A DNA stretch of 64,000 bases from Phreatobacter cathodiphilus. GTDB taxonomy: Bacteria; Pseudomonadota; Alphaproteobacteria; Rhizobiales; Phreatobacteraceae. This document shows positions 16,666 to 24,819 of the stretch, one piece after another. How positions within the stretch are numbered: the stretch's first letter is position 1; the number at the start of each line of letters is the position of its first letter. The translations under genes and the position numbers were made by a program. The notes under the pieces were generated by a model. The model saw only the letters and a program-made list of their open reading frames with translations, ran no database searches and had not been told where the DNA came from. The stretch spans positions 3,327,001 to 3,391,000 of the forward strand of contig NZ_CP027668.1 of NCBI RefSeq assembly GCF_003008515.1, given 5' to 3'.

Positions 16666-17721
16666 ATGACGTTGATCGGCTATCTCACGCGAACCCAGTT
16701 CGCCGATGGCGCCATCGACGACGCCCTGCCCGAGGAAGCTTCTCGCCTGGGCAAGGCGCTGGCGCTCATCGACACCGAACCTGCCGCGGCCCAGACCCTG
16801 GCCCGCGTCGCGGATGCCCTGCCGCGCGTCCGCCTCGCCACCTGTTCCGTCGGCGGCGGAGCGCCGTTGCGGGGCGAGGTGGCGCGCGTCGCCGCGGCGC
16901 TCCAGCGGGCCGAGGCCTCCACCATCATCGCCGTCGGCGGCGCCGCCGCCATCGGTCAGGCGCGGCTGGTCGCCGAGGCCTCCGTCCGCCGCGGGGCGCC
17001 CTGCGCCGTCATCGCCGTGCCGGCGAACCTGTTCGACCTCGGCCTCGGCCGCCAGGTGCGCCCCCGCGACGGCGAGCCGATCCCCTGCCCGCGCCCGGAC
17101 CGGGTGATCGCCGATCCGACCGCCCTCGCCCAGGTGCCGCCACGGAGGCTGGCGGCAGCCGGCATGGAGATCCTCGTCCACGCCATCGAGGCCTATGCCA
17201 GCCCGACCTACAATCCGCCCGCCGACGGCCTCGCCCTGGAGGCCGTGCGGCTCCTCGCGCGGTGGCTGCCGGTCGCCGTCGCCGCCCCCGGCAATGCCGA
17301 AGCCCGGCGCGAGGCCCTGGCCGGGGCCCTCACCGCCGGCCTCGCCATGGAGAAGGGCACCGGCGGCGTCGACGCCCTCGCCCATCCGCTCGAGGACGAC
17401 CTCGCCGACGCCGCCCTCCCCGGCGAACTCCACGCGCCGGTCCTCGCCGCCTTCGTCGCCTTCAACGCCCGCGCCGTCGGCGCCCGCTACGGCGCCCTGT
17501 CCGACACGATGGGCCAGGGCCGCGGGGCGGCCGGGCTCGAGGTCCAGCTCGCCGCCTTCGCGCGGGTGCTCGGCCTGCCCGCGGCGCTGCGCGAGACGGC
17601 GACCGACCCCGCCCGCTTCGCCGCCGTCGCCGAACGGGCGGCCGACGATCCCGCATCCCTCGCCAATCCGCGCCTGCTCACCCGCGGCGACTGCGAACGC
17701 ATCCTGGAGGCCGCATGGTGA
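16666..17721 (+). CDS. Iron-containing alcohol dehydrogenase family, maleylacetate-reductase-like
   Basis: A 351-residue protein with the two-domain Fe-ADH fold: nucleotide-binding half with VGGAAAIGQAR in place of the usual GGGS motif, and a helical half with GMEILVHAIEAYAS, DALAHPLED and GELHAPVL. Fe-ADHs use Asp-His-His-His to bind iron; here the first ligand position is Glu. Maleylacetate reductases have Asn there and need no metal, so this is a divergent relative. Those enzymes finish aromatic ring degradation. It lies between a binding protein and an AraC regulator. Exact reaction unknown; the substituted motif leaves some doubt that it is a dehydrogenase at all. Confidence 0.75.
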   Translation: MTLIGYLTRTQFADGAIDDALPEEASRLGKALALIDTEPAAAQTLARVADALPRVRLATCSVGGGAPLRGEVARVAAALQRAEASTIIAVGGAAAIGQARLVAEASVRRGAPCAVIAVPANLFDLGLGRQVRPRDGEPIPCPRPDRVIADPTALAQVPPRRLAAAGMEILVHAIEAYASPTYNPPADGLALEAVRLLARWLPVAVAAPGNAEARREALAGALTAGLAMEKGTGGVDALAHPLEDDLADAALPGELHAPVLAAFVAFNARAVGARYGALSDTMGQGRGAAGLEVQLAAFARVLGLPAALRETATDPARFAAVAERAADDPASLANPRLLTRGDCERILEAAW

Positions 17722-17872
17722 TCCCCGCACCCGCAAGCCCTGTCCGCCCGCGCGGCCCGGCGCGCCGACGCGGCGAATCGCCCGTTGCCTGCGCCGTCGC
17801 CTGCGATAAGCTCGTCAAGAAGAGACCGACACGAAAACAAGAAAAGACGCCCGTTCATCAGGGAGGAGCGTT

Positions 17873-18712
17873 GTGAGTGTTGCTCACGCTGTCGCGCACG
17901 GCGTGTTTGGTCGCGTCTGCCTCTACGTGATGGACAAGGCCATGGCGCCCCATGCGCATCGGGAAGGCCATCTCATCTTCCACATTCTCGGCCCCCCGGC
18001 CGAAGTGGTGGTGGAGGGCCGGCCCTATCCCCTGTCGCCCGGCCAGGCGGTCGCGATCAGCCCCTGGCAGCCGCACTACTACCGGCCGCTCGACCATCGC
18101 GACAACGTGCTGGTCCTCGTCCTCTACATCCGCCCGGGCTGGTTCGTGCAGGCGAGCCGCCAGGCCTCGGAAATCCTCCGCTTCGGACGCGTCGGGGTCG
18201 AGGTCACCGATCGCCTCGCCCGGCTGGTCACCGATACCGGGCACCTCCTCTCCGCCCATGGCGGCACCGACGGAGGTTTCGAGGACCGCCTGAGCGCCCT
18301 GACCCAGGCCTCGTTCGACCAGACCTGGCAATGGACCGCGGAAGGCCAGCACTTCATCGGCCAGGAGCGCCCGCTGCGCGACTTCCGCATCCGCCGCGCC
18401 CTGCGTCTGCTCGACGAGACGCTGGGCGAGCCCATCGACCTCGCGCGGCTGTCGCGCGCCGCAGGCCTGTCGCGGCCGCATTTCTTCAAGCTCTTCCGCG
18501 AACAGCTCGGCCTGCCGCCGACCATCTATCTCAACGCGCTCAGGATGGAGCGCGCCATCGAGCGGCTGGCGCTGGGCAAGGAAACGGTGGCCGATATCGG
18601 CCTCGACCTCGGCTTCTCGACGCCGGCGAGCTTCTCGCGCTTCTTCATCGCCAACGGGGTCGTCCCGCCCAGCACCTATCGCCGCAGCGTCATGGCCCAC
18701 GCCACCCAGTGA
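17873..18712 (+). CDS. AraC-family transcriptional regulator
   Basis: A 279-residue activator with an N-terminal cupin-like sensor (histidines in APHAHREGH and PWQPHYY) and a C-terminal AraC domain with two helix-turn-helix motifs (LARLSRAAGLSRPHFFKLF and VADIGLDLGFSTPASFSRFF). It begins with GTG preceded by GGGAGGAG. It sits inside the locus, after the dehydrogenase-like gene and just before the permease genes, on the same strand. This suggests it is the local regulator, activating transport and catabolic genes in response to the substrate. Confidence 0.88.
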   Translation: MSVAHAVAHGVFGRVCLYVMDKAMAPHAHREGHLIFHILGPPAEVVVEGRPYPLSPGQAVAISPWQPHYYRPLDHRDNVLVLVLYIRPGWFVQASRQASEILRFGRVGVEVTDRLARLVTDTGHLLSAHGGTDGGFEDRLSALTQASFDQTWQWTAEGQHFIGQERPLRDFRIRRALRLLDETLGEPIDLARLSRAAGLSRPHFFKLFREQLGLPPTIYLNALRMERAIERLALGKETVADIGLDLGFSTPASFSRFFIANGVVPPSTYRRSVMAHATQ

Positions 18713-18830
18713 GGGGGCGGCGCGGGCCGCGAAAGAAAAGACCCTCGGTAAAGCCGGCCTCGCGCGGTCGGCATAGCCTTCCCCTGACGGGCGGGGACGA
18801 GACCGCGGAATTCGGGTGTCGACGGGTGTG

Positions 18831-19847
18831 ATGGAAAAATTCGCCAAGAACCATCCTGTCTGGGCTCTGGTGATCGCGATCGTGGTGGTGGCCTTCCTCT
18901 GGCTCGTCGTCGCGCCATGGCCGGCCGAGCTCGAGGCGGCGATCGGGCGCAAGCGCGTGTTCCTCAACGCGCTGCTCGGCGGCATCACCCTCGGCGCCCT
19001 CTATTTCCTCGTCGCCTCCGGCTTCACGCTGATCTTCGGGCTGATGCGCACGGTCAATCTCGCCCACGGTTCGCTGTTCCTGCTCGGCGGCTATCTCGGC
19101 TACGAAATCGCCACCTGGTCCGGATCCTGGCTGCTCGCCTTTCCCATCGTCTTCGTCGTGGTCGGCCTCGTCGGCCTCGCCATGCAGCGCTTCATCTTCG
19201 CCCATATGGAGGGAGAGGAGTTGCGCCAGACCCTGGTGAGCATCGGCCTGTCGGTGGTGCTGGCCGACCTGATGCTCTGGTACTGGGGCGGCCAGTCCTA
19301 CACCACCCTGGCCCCCGCCTTCCTGCGCGGCCCGGTGGAACTGCCCCTCATCTCCTCCATCAATCCAACCAGCGGCGAGGCCATCTTCATCCGCTATCCC
19401 TCGGTGCGCGTCTGGATCCTGGTGGCGGCCATCGTCATCGGCATCGCCATGTGGCTGGTGCTCAACCGCACCTCGCTCGGCATGCTGATCCGCGCCGGCG
19501 TCGACGACCGCGAGATGCTGGCCGCGTCGGGCGTGCGCATCCAGCTCGTCTTCCTCGCCGTCTTCGTCTTCGGCGCAGGCCTCGCCGGCATGGCCGGCAT
19601 CGTCGGCGGCACGTTCCAGTCGCTGTCGCCGGGCGAGGACACCCGCTTTCTCCTCGCCAGTCTCGTCGTCGTCATCGTCGGCGGCATGGGCTCCATCGTC
19701 GGCGCCGCCATCGGGGCGGCGGTGATCGGCGTCACCGAGCAGATGGGGCTTGTCTACGCGCCGACCTATTCGGTGGTCTTCACCTTCCTCATCATGGCGG
19801 CGGTGCTCGCCTTCCGGCCGCAGGGCCTTCTCGGCGCGGGGCGGTGA
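18831..19847 (+). CDS. Branched-chain amino acid-type ABC transporter permease (LivH-like)
   Basis: A 338-residue integral membrane protein with about eight hydrophobic segments. The LivH signature is visible (LGGITLGALYFLVASGFTLIF and VNLAHGSLFLLGGYLG). It forms half of the membrane channel together with the LivM-like protein that follows three bases later. The first start codon is unsure: GTG at 18816 and ATG at 18831 are both in frame and neither has a strong ribosome site. Confidence 0.9.
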   Translation: MEKFAKNHPVWALVIAIVVVAFLWLVVAPWPAELEAAIGRKRVFLNALLGGITLGALYFLVASGFTLIFGLMRTVNLAHGSLFLLGGYLGYEIATWSGSWLLAFPIVFVVVGLVGLAMQRFIFAHMEGEELRQTLVSIGLSVVLADLMLWYWGGQSYTTLAPAFLRGPVELPLISSINPTSGEAIFIRYPSVRVWILVAAIVIGIAMWLVLNRTSLGMLIRAGVDDREMLAASGVRIQLVFLAVFVFGAGLAGMAGIVGGTFQSLSPGEDTRFLLASLVVVIVGGMGSIVGAAIGAAVIGVTEQMGLVYAPTYSVVFTFLIMAAVLAFRPQGLLGAGR

Positions 19848-19850
19848 GCG

Positions 19851-20924
19851 ATGGCGCTGGCTGACCAGGCCCCCCTCGGGGCGCGCATGACCACCGCCGC
19901 GGCGCCGGGCCGGTCCTGGATCGAGCGCATCCCCGCGGGTTGGTGGATCACCGCCTTCATCCTCCTCGCCCTGCCGCTGGTCGCCAACAATTTCTGGCTC
20001 TTCCAGGTGATGGGCTGGAGCTTCATCCTCGGCATGATCGCCGTGAGCCTCACCTTCCTCGCCGGCTATGGCGGCATGGTGAGCCTGTTGCAGATGAGCA
20101 TTGCCGGTCTCGCCGGCTACATGGTGGCCATCCTCGGCCCCTCGGGCACCACCTCCATCAGCCTCGGCCTCGCCTGGTGGATCGTGCTGCCCGCCGCCTT
20201 CCTCGTCGCGGCGATCGCCGCCACCCTCTTCGGCGCCCTGGCGGTCCGCACGGAGGGCATCTACACGATCATGATCACGCTCGCGATCGCCGCCGCCTTC
20301 TTCTACTTCACCCGCCAGAACTACACGATCTTCAACGGCTATTCCGGCTTCAACCTCGTCCTGCCGCCGCGGCTCTTCGGGGTGAACTGGCGCGATCCCG
20401 TGCCGTTCTACTACCTGTGCCTCGGCTGTGCGACGCTGTGCTACGGCGCCGTCGTCTACATCTCCCGCTCGCCCTTCGGCCTCGCCCTCCAGGGCGTGCG
20501 CGACAACCCGCGCCGCATGGCCGCCCTCGGCTTCAACGTCACCGCCCACCGCGTCGCCGCCCATGCGCTCGCCAGCGTCTTCGCCTCCACCGGCGGCATC
20601 CTGCTGGTCTGGCAGAACGCCCAGATCGCACCTGGCACCATCGGCATCCCGGCCGCCATCGACGTCCTCGTCGTCGCCGTCATCGGCGGCATGCGCCGGC
20701 CGCTCGGCGCCTTCGTCGGCGCCTTCATCTATGTCATCCTGCAGGTCTTCTCGCCCGACGTGCTCGGCGCCTTCGGTTTCTCCGCCGAGCGCTTCAAGCT
20801 GATCATCGGCATCGGCTTCCTCGCGGTCGTCCTGTTCTCTCCCGACGGCGTGCTCGGCCTCTGGGACCGCTGGCGCGCCCGCACCGCCCGCCGCGTCGAT
20901 CCCCTGACGGGGGTGCCGCGATGA
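19851..20924 (+). CDS. Branched-chain amino acid-type ABC transporter permease (LivM-like)
   Basis: A 357-residue membrane protein, the second channel half. It has about nine hydrophobic segments and the LivM features: SLTFLAGYGGMVSLLQM near the N-terminal third, SPFGLALQGVRDNPRRMAALG in the cytoplasmic coupling region, and DVLVVAVIGGMRRPLGAF. The start is three bases after the LivH stop, and its own stop overlaps the LivG start by ATGA, so the importer genes are translated as a block. Confidence 0.9.
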   Translation: MALADQAPLGARMTTAAAPGRSWIERIPAGWWITAFILLALPLVANNFWLFQVMGWSFILGMIAVSLTFLAGYGGMVSLLQMSIAGLAGYMVAILGPSGTTSISLGLAWWIVLPAAFLVAAIAATLFGALAVRTEGIYTIMITLAIAAAFFYFTRQNYTIFNGYSGFNLVLPPRLFGVNWRDPVPFYYLCLGCATLCYGAVVYISRSPFGLALQGVRDNPRRMAALGFNVTAHRVAAHALASVFASTGGILLVWQNAQIAPGTIGIPAAIDVLVVAVIGGMRRPLGAFVGAFIYVILQVFSPDVLGAFGFSAERFKLIIGIGFLAVVLFSPDGVLGLWDRWRARTARRVDPLTGVPR

Positions 20925-21709
20925 CCCTCGCCGAAGCCGCCGACCGCCCGGTACAGATGAACACCGGCAATGCCCTGGAGCTGCGCGGCATCACCAAGAT
21001 GTTCGGGGCGCTCGCCGCCATCGCCGACGTGACCCTGTCGGTGCGCCCCGGCGAGCGGCGGGCCGTGCTCGGCTCCAACGGCGCCGGCAAGACGACGCTG
21101 TTCAACTGCATTACCGGCGATTTCCCCGCGACCTCCGGCATCATCCGCTTCTTCGGCGAGGACGTCACCGCCTTCCCCCCCTACGAGCGGATCCGCCGGG
21201 GGCTTCGCCGCACCTACCAGATCTCCTCCCTCTTCGCCGGCCTGACGGTCATCGACAACGTCTACCTCGCCTGCCGCGGCGTCTCGCGGAACCGCTATTC
21301 GCTGCTGCGCCCGCGCGCCGACGACGCCCTCGTCCATGCCGCGGAGACGCTGGTGGAGGCGGTGCATCTCACCGCCGTGCGCGACCGCCTCGTGGGCGAA
21401 CTCGCCTATGGCCAGCAGCGCCAGCTCGAGATCGCCCTGGCCATGTCGGGTGCGCCGCGCTTCATCCTGTTCGACGAGCCGGCGGCCGGCCTGTCGCCCA
21501 CCGAGCGCCGCGACCTCGTCGCCATCCTCACCTCGCTCCCCGCCCATATCGGCTACATCATCATCGAACACGACATGGACGTGGCGCTGCGCGTCGTCGA
21601 GAGCGTGACGATGATGCACAACGGCCGCATCTTCAAGGAAGGCCGGCCCAGCGAGATCGAGGACGACCCGGAGGTCCAGGAACTCTACCTGGGGGGCGGC
21701 CATGGCTGA
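20921..21709 (+). CDS. ABC transporter ATP-binding protein (LivG-like)
   Basis: A 262-residue ATPase of the importer. Walker A (GSNGAGKTT), a signature in the LivG form ([12 protein letters not shown]), Walker B ([11 protein letters not shown]) and the switch histidine (IIEHDM) are all present, so it should hydrolyse ATP. It overlaps LivM upstream and the LivF fusion downstream by a few bases. Confidence 0.92.
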   Translation: MTLAEAADRPVQMNTGNALELRGITKMFGALAAIADVTLSVRPGERRAVLGSNGAGKTTLFNCITGDFPATSGIIRFFGEDVTAFPPYERIRRGLRRTYQISSLFAGLTVIDNVYLACRGVSRNRYSLLRPRADDALVHAAETLVEAVHLTAVRDRLVGELAYGQQRQLEIALAMSGAPRFILFDEPAAGLSPTERRDLVAILTSLPAHIGYIIIEHDMDVALRVVESVTMMHNGRIFKEGRPSEIEDDPEVQELYLGGGHG

Positions 21710-23933
21710 GCGCTTCCCCGTGCCGCCCAAGACGGGCGCCCCGGTCCTGCAATTGCAGGGCGTCAACGTCTTCTACGGCCGCAGCCACGCCGTGCAGGGC
21801 GTCGACCTGACGCTGCAGTCCGGCGTGCTGTCGGTGGTCGGCCGCAACGGCATGGGCAAGACGACCATGTGCAAGGCGATCATGGGCCTCGTGCCGATCG
21901 CCTCCGGCTCGATCCGCTTCATGGGCGAGGAGATCGCCGGCCGCGCCCCGGCCGACGTCGCCCGGCTCGGCATCGGCTACGTCCCCCAGGGACGCCGCCT
22001 CTGGCGCTCGCTCACCGTCCACGAGCACCTCAGGCTCATGGCGCGGTCCAAGGGGCGGTGGACGCCGGAGCGCATCTACGAGGTCTTCCCGCGTCTCGCC
22101 GAGCGGCGCAACAATGGCGGCGCCCAGCTCTCCGGCGGCGAGCAGCAGATGCTGGCGATCAGCCGCGCCCTGCTGATGAACCCGCGCCTCCTCATCATGG
22201 ACGAGCCGACCGAAGGGCTGGCGCCGGTCATCGTCGCCCATGTCGAGGAGACGCTGGTGCGCCTGGCGGCGGAGGGCGACGTTTCGATCCTCGTCATCGA
22301 GCAGAACATCGGCGTCGCCACCCAGATGTCGGACCCGGTGGCGATCATGGTCAACGGCCGCATCAACCGGGTCATCGCCTCGGCGACGCTGGCCGCCGAC
22401 CGCGACCTCCAGCAGCGCCTGCTCGGCGTCGGCCGCCACGGCCACGAGGACCCCGCCTTCACCGAAGACGCCCCGTCCGGATCCGCCGCCGCGCCGGCGC
22501 CCGTTCCGGAGGGGCCGATCCGCGTCTATGTGGCCAATCCCGCCATCCCCACGCGCTGGTCGAAGGACGTGCCGGCCGCCCAGATCGAGGCCGCCGCGCG
22601 CACCGTCTCCAGGCCCACCCTGGCGACGATCGACGGCCGGCGCATCGGCGACACCTCGGCCCTCGCGGCCCGCGGCCCCGGCGAGCCCCATGTCGTCATC
22701 GCCGGGACGCTCGACACCAAGGGCGAGGAACTCCGCTACATCCGCGACATCATCCAGGCGGCGGGCCTGCGCACGCGCCTCGTCGACGTCTCGACCCAGG
22801 GCCGCAACCACGGCGCCGACGTCTCGCCGCAGGAGGTGGCGCTCGCCTCGCCCCGCGGCCTGCCGGGCCTCGCCTCCGGCGACCGCGGCGCCGCCGTCGC
22901 CGCCATGACCGACGCCTTCGCCGCCTGGATCGGAGCCCAACAGGGCGTCGCCGGCCTGATCTCGGCCGGCGGCTCCGGTGGCACCGCCATCGCCACCGCG
23001 GCCATGCAGGTCCTGCCGGTCGGGGTCCCCAAGCTCATGGTCTCCACCATGGCGGCCGGCAATGTCGCTGAGTATGTCGGCTCGGCCGACATCACCATGA
23101 TGCACTCGGTCACCGACGTTCAGGGCCTGAACCGCATTTCGCGCGCGGTGCTCGGCAATGCCGCCCATGCCATGGCGGCCATGGCCAAGGCGCATCTGGC
23201 GACCGCGCATCTTGCGGCCGCGCGGCCGGCTACCGCCCAGGAGCGGCCCCTCGTCGGCCTCACCATGTTCGGCGTCACCACCCCCTGCGTCCAGCAGGTG
23301 GCGCGGCTCCTCGACCCCGAATGGGAGGCGCTGGTGTTCCACGCCACCGGGGTGGGCGGGCGCTCCATGGAGAAGCTCGTCGATTCCCGCCTGCTCCAGG
23401 GCGTCATCGACGTCTCGACGACGGAAGTCTGCGACATGCTGCTGGGCGGCATCCTGCCGGCGAGCGAGGACCGGTTCGGCGCCGTGATCCGGACGAAGCT
23501 GCCCTATGTCGGCTCGGTCGGCGCCCTCGACATGGTCAATTTCGCAGCGCCCGACACGGTCCCCGCGCACTATCGCGGCCGCAACCTCTACCCGCACAAC
23601 CCGCAGGTCACGCTGATGCGGACCACGCCCGAGGAGAACGCCCGCATCGGCCGCTGGATCGGCGAGCGCCTCAACCTGATGGAGGGGCCGGTGCGGTTTC
23701 TCATTCCGGAAGGCGGCGTCTCCGCCCTCGACGCGCCGGGCAAGCCCTTCTTCGATCCCGATGCCGACGCGGCGCTCTTCGAGGCGCTGGCCGCCACCAT
23801 CCGCCCCACCGCGAACCGGCAGCTCCTCCGCCTGCCCCATCACATCAACGATCCCGCCTTCGCCCAGGCGCTGGTGCGCGAATTCCTCGCGCTGCACCAG
23901 GGCCGCCGCGGCGCCGCGCGCAGGAGGCCCTGA
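21702..23933 (+). CDS. Fusion of LivF-like ABC ATPase with Tm-1-like UPF0261 domain
   Basis: A 743-residue protein, three times the usual LivF length. Residues 1-245 are a complete LivF ATPase: Walker [10 protein letters not shown], signature LSGGEQQML, Walker [12 protein letters not shown], switch His replaced by Gln (VIEQNIG), as is normal for LivF. After a 25-residue linker, residues 270-735 form a UPF0261 domain ([42 protein letters not shown]). UPF0261 is the ATP-binding N-terminal half of the plant virus-resistance protein Tm-1. The C-terminal half of Tm-1 is a TIM barrel, and the next gene encodes just that. Whether the fusion links transport with a metabolic step is an inference. Confidence 0.88.
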   Translation: MAERFPVPPKTGAPVLQLQGVNVFYGRSHAVQGVDLTLQSGVLSVVGRNGMGKTTMCKAIMGLVPIASGSIRFMGEEIAGRAPADVARLGIGYVPQGRRLWRSLTVHEHLRLMARSKGRWTPERIYEVFPRLAERRNNGGAQLSGGEQQMLAISRALLMNPRLLIMDEPTEGLAPVIVAHVEETLVRLAAEGDVSILVIEQNIGVATQMSDPVAIMVNGRINRVIASATLAADRDLQQRLLGVGRHGHEDPAFTEDAPSGSAAAPAPVPEGPIRVYVANPAIPTRWSKDVPAAQIEAAARTVSRPTLATIDGRRIGDTSALAARGPGEPHVVIAGTLDTKGEELRYIRDIIQAAGLRTRLVDVSTQGRNHGADVSPQEVALASPRGLPGLASGDRGAAVAAMTDAFAAWIGAQQGVAGLISAGGSGGTAIATAAMQVLPVGVPKLMVSTMAAGNVAEYVGSADITMMHSVTDVQGLNRISRAVLGNAAHAMAAMAKAHLATAHLAAARPATAQERPLVGLTMFGVTTPCVQQVARLLDPEWEALVFHATGVGGRSMEKLVDSRLLQGVIDVSTTEVCDMLLGGILPASEDRFGAVIRTKLPYVGSVGALDMVNFAAPDTVPAHYRGRNLYPHNPQVTLMRTTPEENARIGRWIGERLNLMEGPVRFLIPEGGVSALDAPGKPFFDPDADAALFEALAATIRPTANRQLLRLPHHINDPAFAQALVREFLALHQGRRGAARRRP

Positions 23934-23934
23934 C

Positions 23935-24765
23935 ATGGCGCGCTTCGACAAGTCCGAACTCCTCGCCCGCTACCGCGCCATGATCGCCCGCGGCGAGCCC
24001 ATCGTCGGCGGCGGCGCCGGCACCGGCCTCTCGGCCAAATGCGAGGAGGCCGGCGGCATCGACCTCATCGTCATCTACAATTCCGGCCGCTTCCGCATGG
24101 CCGGCCGCGGCTCGCTGTCTGGCCTGATGCCCTATGGCGACGCCAACCAGATCGTCATGGAGATGGCGGGCGAGGTCCTGCCGGTGGTGAGGAAGACGCC
24201 GGTCATAGCCGGCGTCTGCGCCACCGATCCGTTCCGCCAGATGGACGCCTTCCTCGACGAGGTGAAGCGCATCGGCTTCTCCGGCGTGCAAAATTTCCCG
24301 ACCGTCGGCCTCATCGACGGCGTCTTCCGCGCCAATCTCGAAGAGACCGGCATGGGCTACGACCTCGAGGTCGAGATGGTCGCGCTCGCCAACGCCAAGG
24401 GCCTGCTGACCACCCCTTACGTCTTCTCCGAGGAGGACGCCCGGCGGATGGCCGGCGCTGGCGCCGACATCATCGTCTGCCATCTCGGCCTCACCACCGG
24501 CGGTTCCATCGGTGCCGAGACGGCGCTGAAGCTCGCCGACTGCCCGGCCATGGTCGACGCCTGGGCGGCGGCGGCGCTGGCGGTCAAGCCGGACGCCATC
24601 ATCCTCGTCCACGGCGGGCCGGTGGCCGAACCGGCAGACGCCGACTTCATCCTCAAGAACACCCGCCACTGCCACGGCTTCTACGGCGCCTCCTCGATGG
24701 AGCGCCTGCCGGTGGAGGTGGCGATCCGTGACCAGACCCGCGCCTTCAAGATGATCAGCCGCTGA
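23935..24765 (+). CDS. TIM-barrel 'phosphoenolpyruvate hydrolase' family protein (Tm-1 C-terminal half)
   Basis: A 276-residue TIM-barrel protein. Motifs [34 protein letters not shown] and [16 protein letters not shown] are typical of the family annotated as PEP hydrolase or the barrel half of Tm-1. The true reaction of most members is unknown. It starts right after the UPF0261 fusion, with AGGAGG as its ribosome site. The two adjacent products together equal a Tm-1 protein and likely act as a complex. Confidence 0.85.
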   Translation: MARFDKSELLARYRAMIARGEPIVGGGAGTGLSAKCEEAGGIDLIVIYNSGRFRMAGRGSLSGLMPYGDANQIVMEMAGEVLPVVRKTPVIAGVCATDPFRQMDAFLDEVKRIGFSGVQNFPTVGLIDGVFRANLEETGMGYDLEVEMVALANAKGLLTTPYVFSEEDARRMAGAGADIIVCHLGLTTGGSIGAETALKLADCPAMVDAWAAAALAVKPDAIILVHGGPVAEPADADFILKNTRHCHGFYGASSMERLPVEVAIRDQTRAFKMISR

Positions 24766-24819
24766 GCCGGCACAGCAGACAGACGACGCGGACAGAAGAA
24801 ACGTCGGGAGGACCATACC

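Noticed and set aside
18690-20564. A 624-codon open frame on the minus strand
   Set aside because: Antisense to the permease genes; strongly charged mirror of membrane helices.
21633-23951. A 772-codon open frame on the minus strand
   Set aside because: Fully antisense to the LivF-UPF0261 fusion; composition is of shadow type with no domain.
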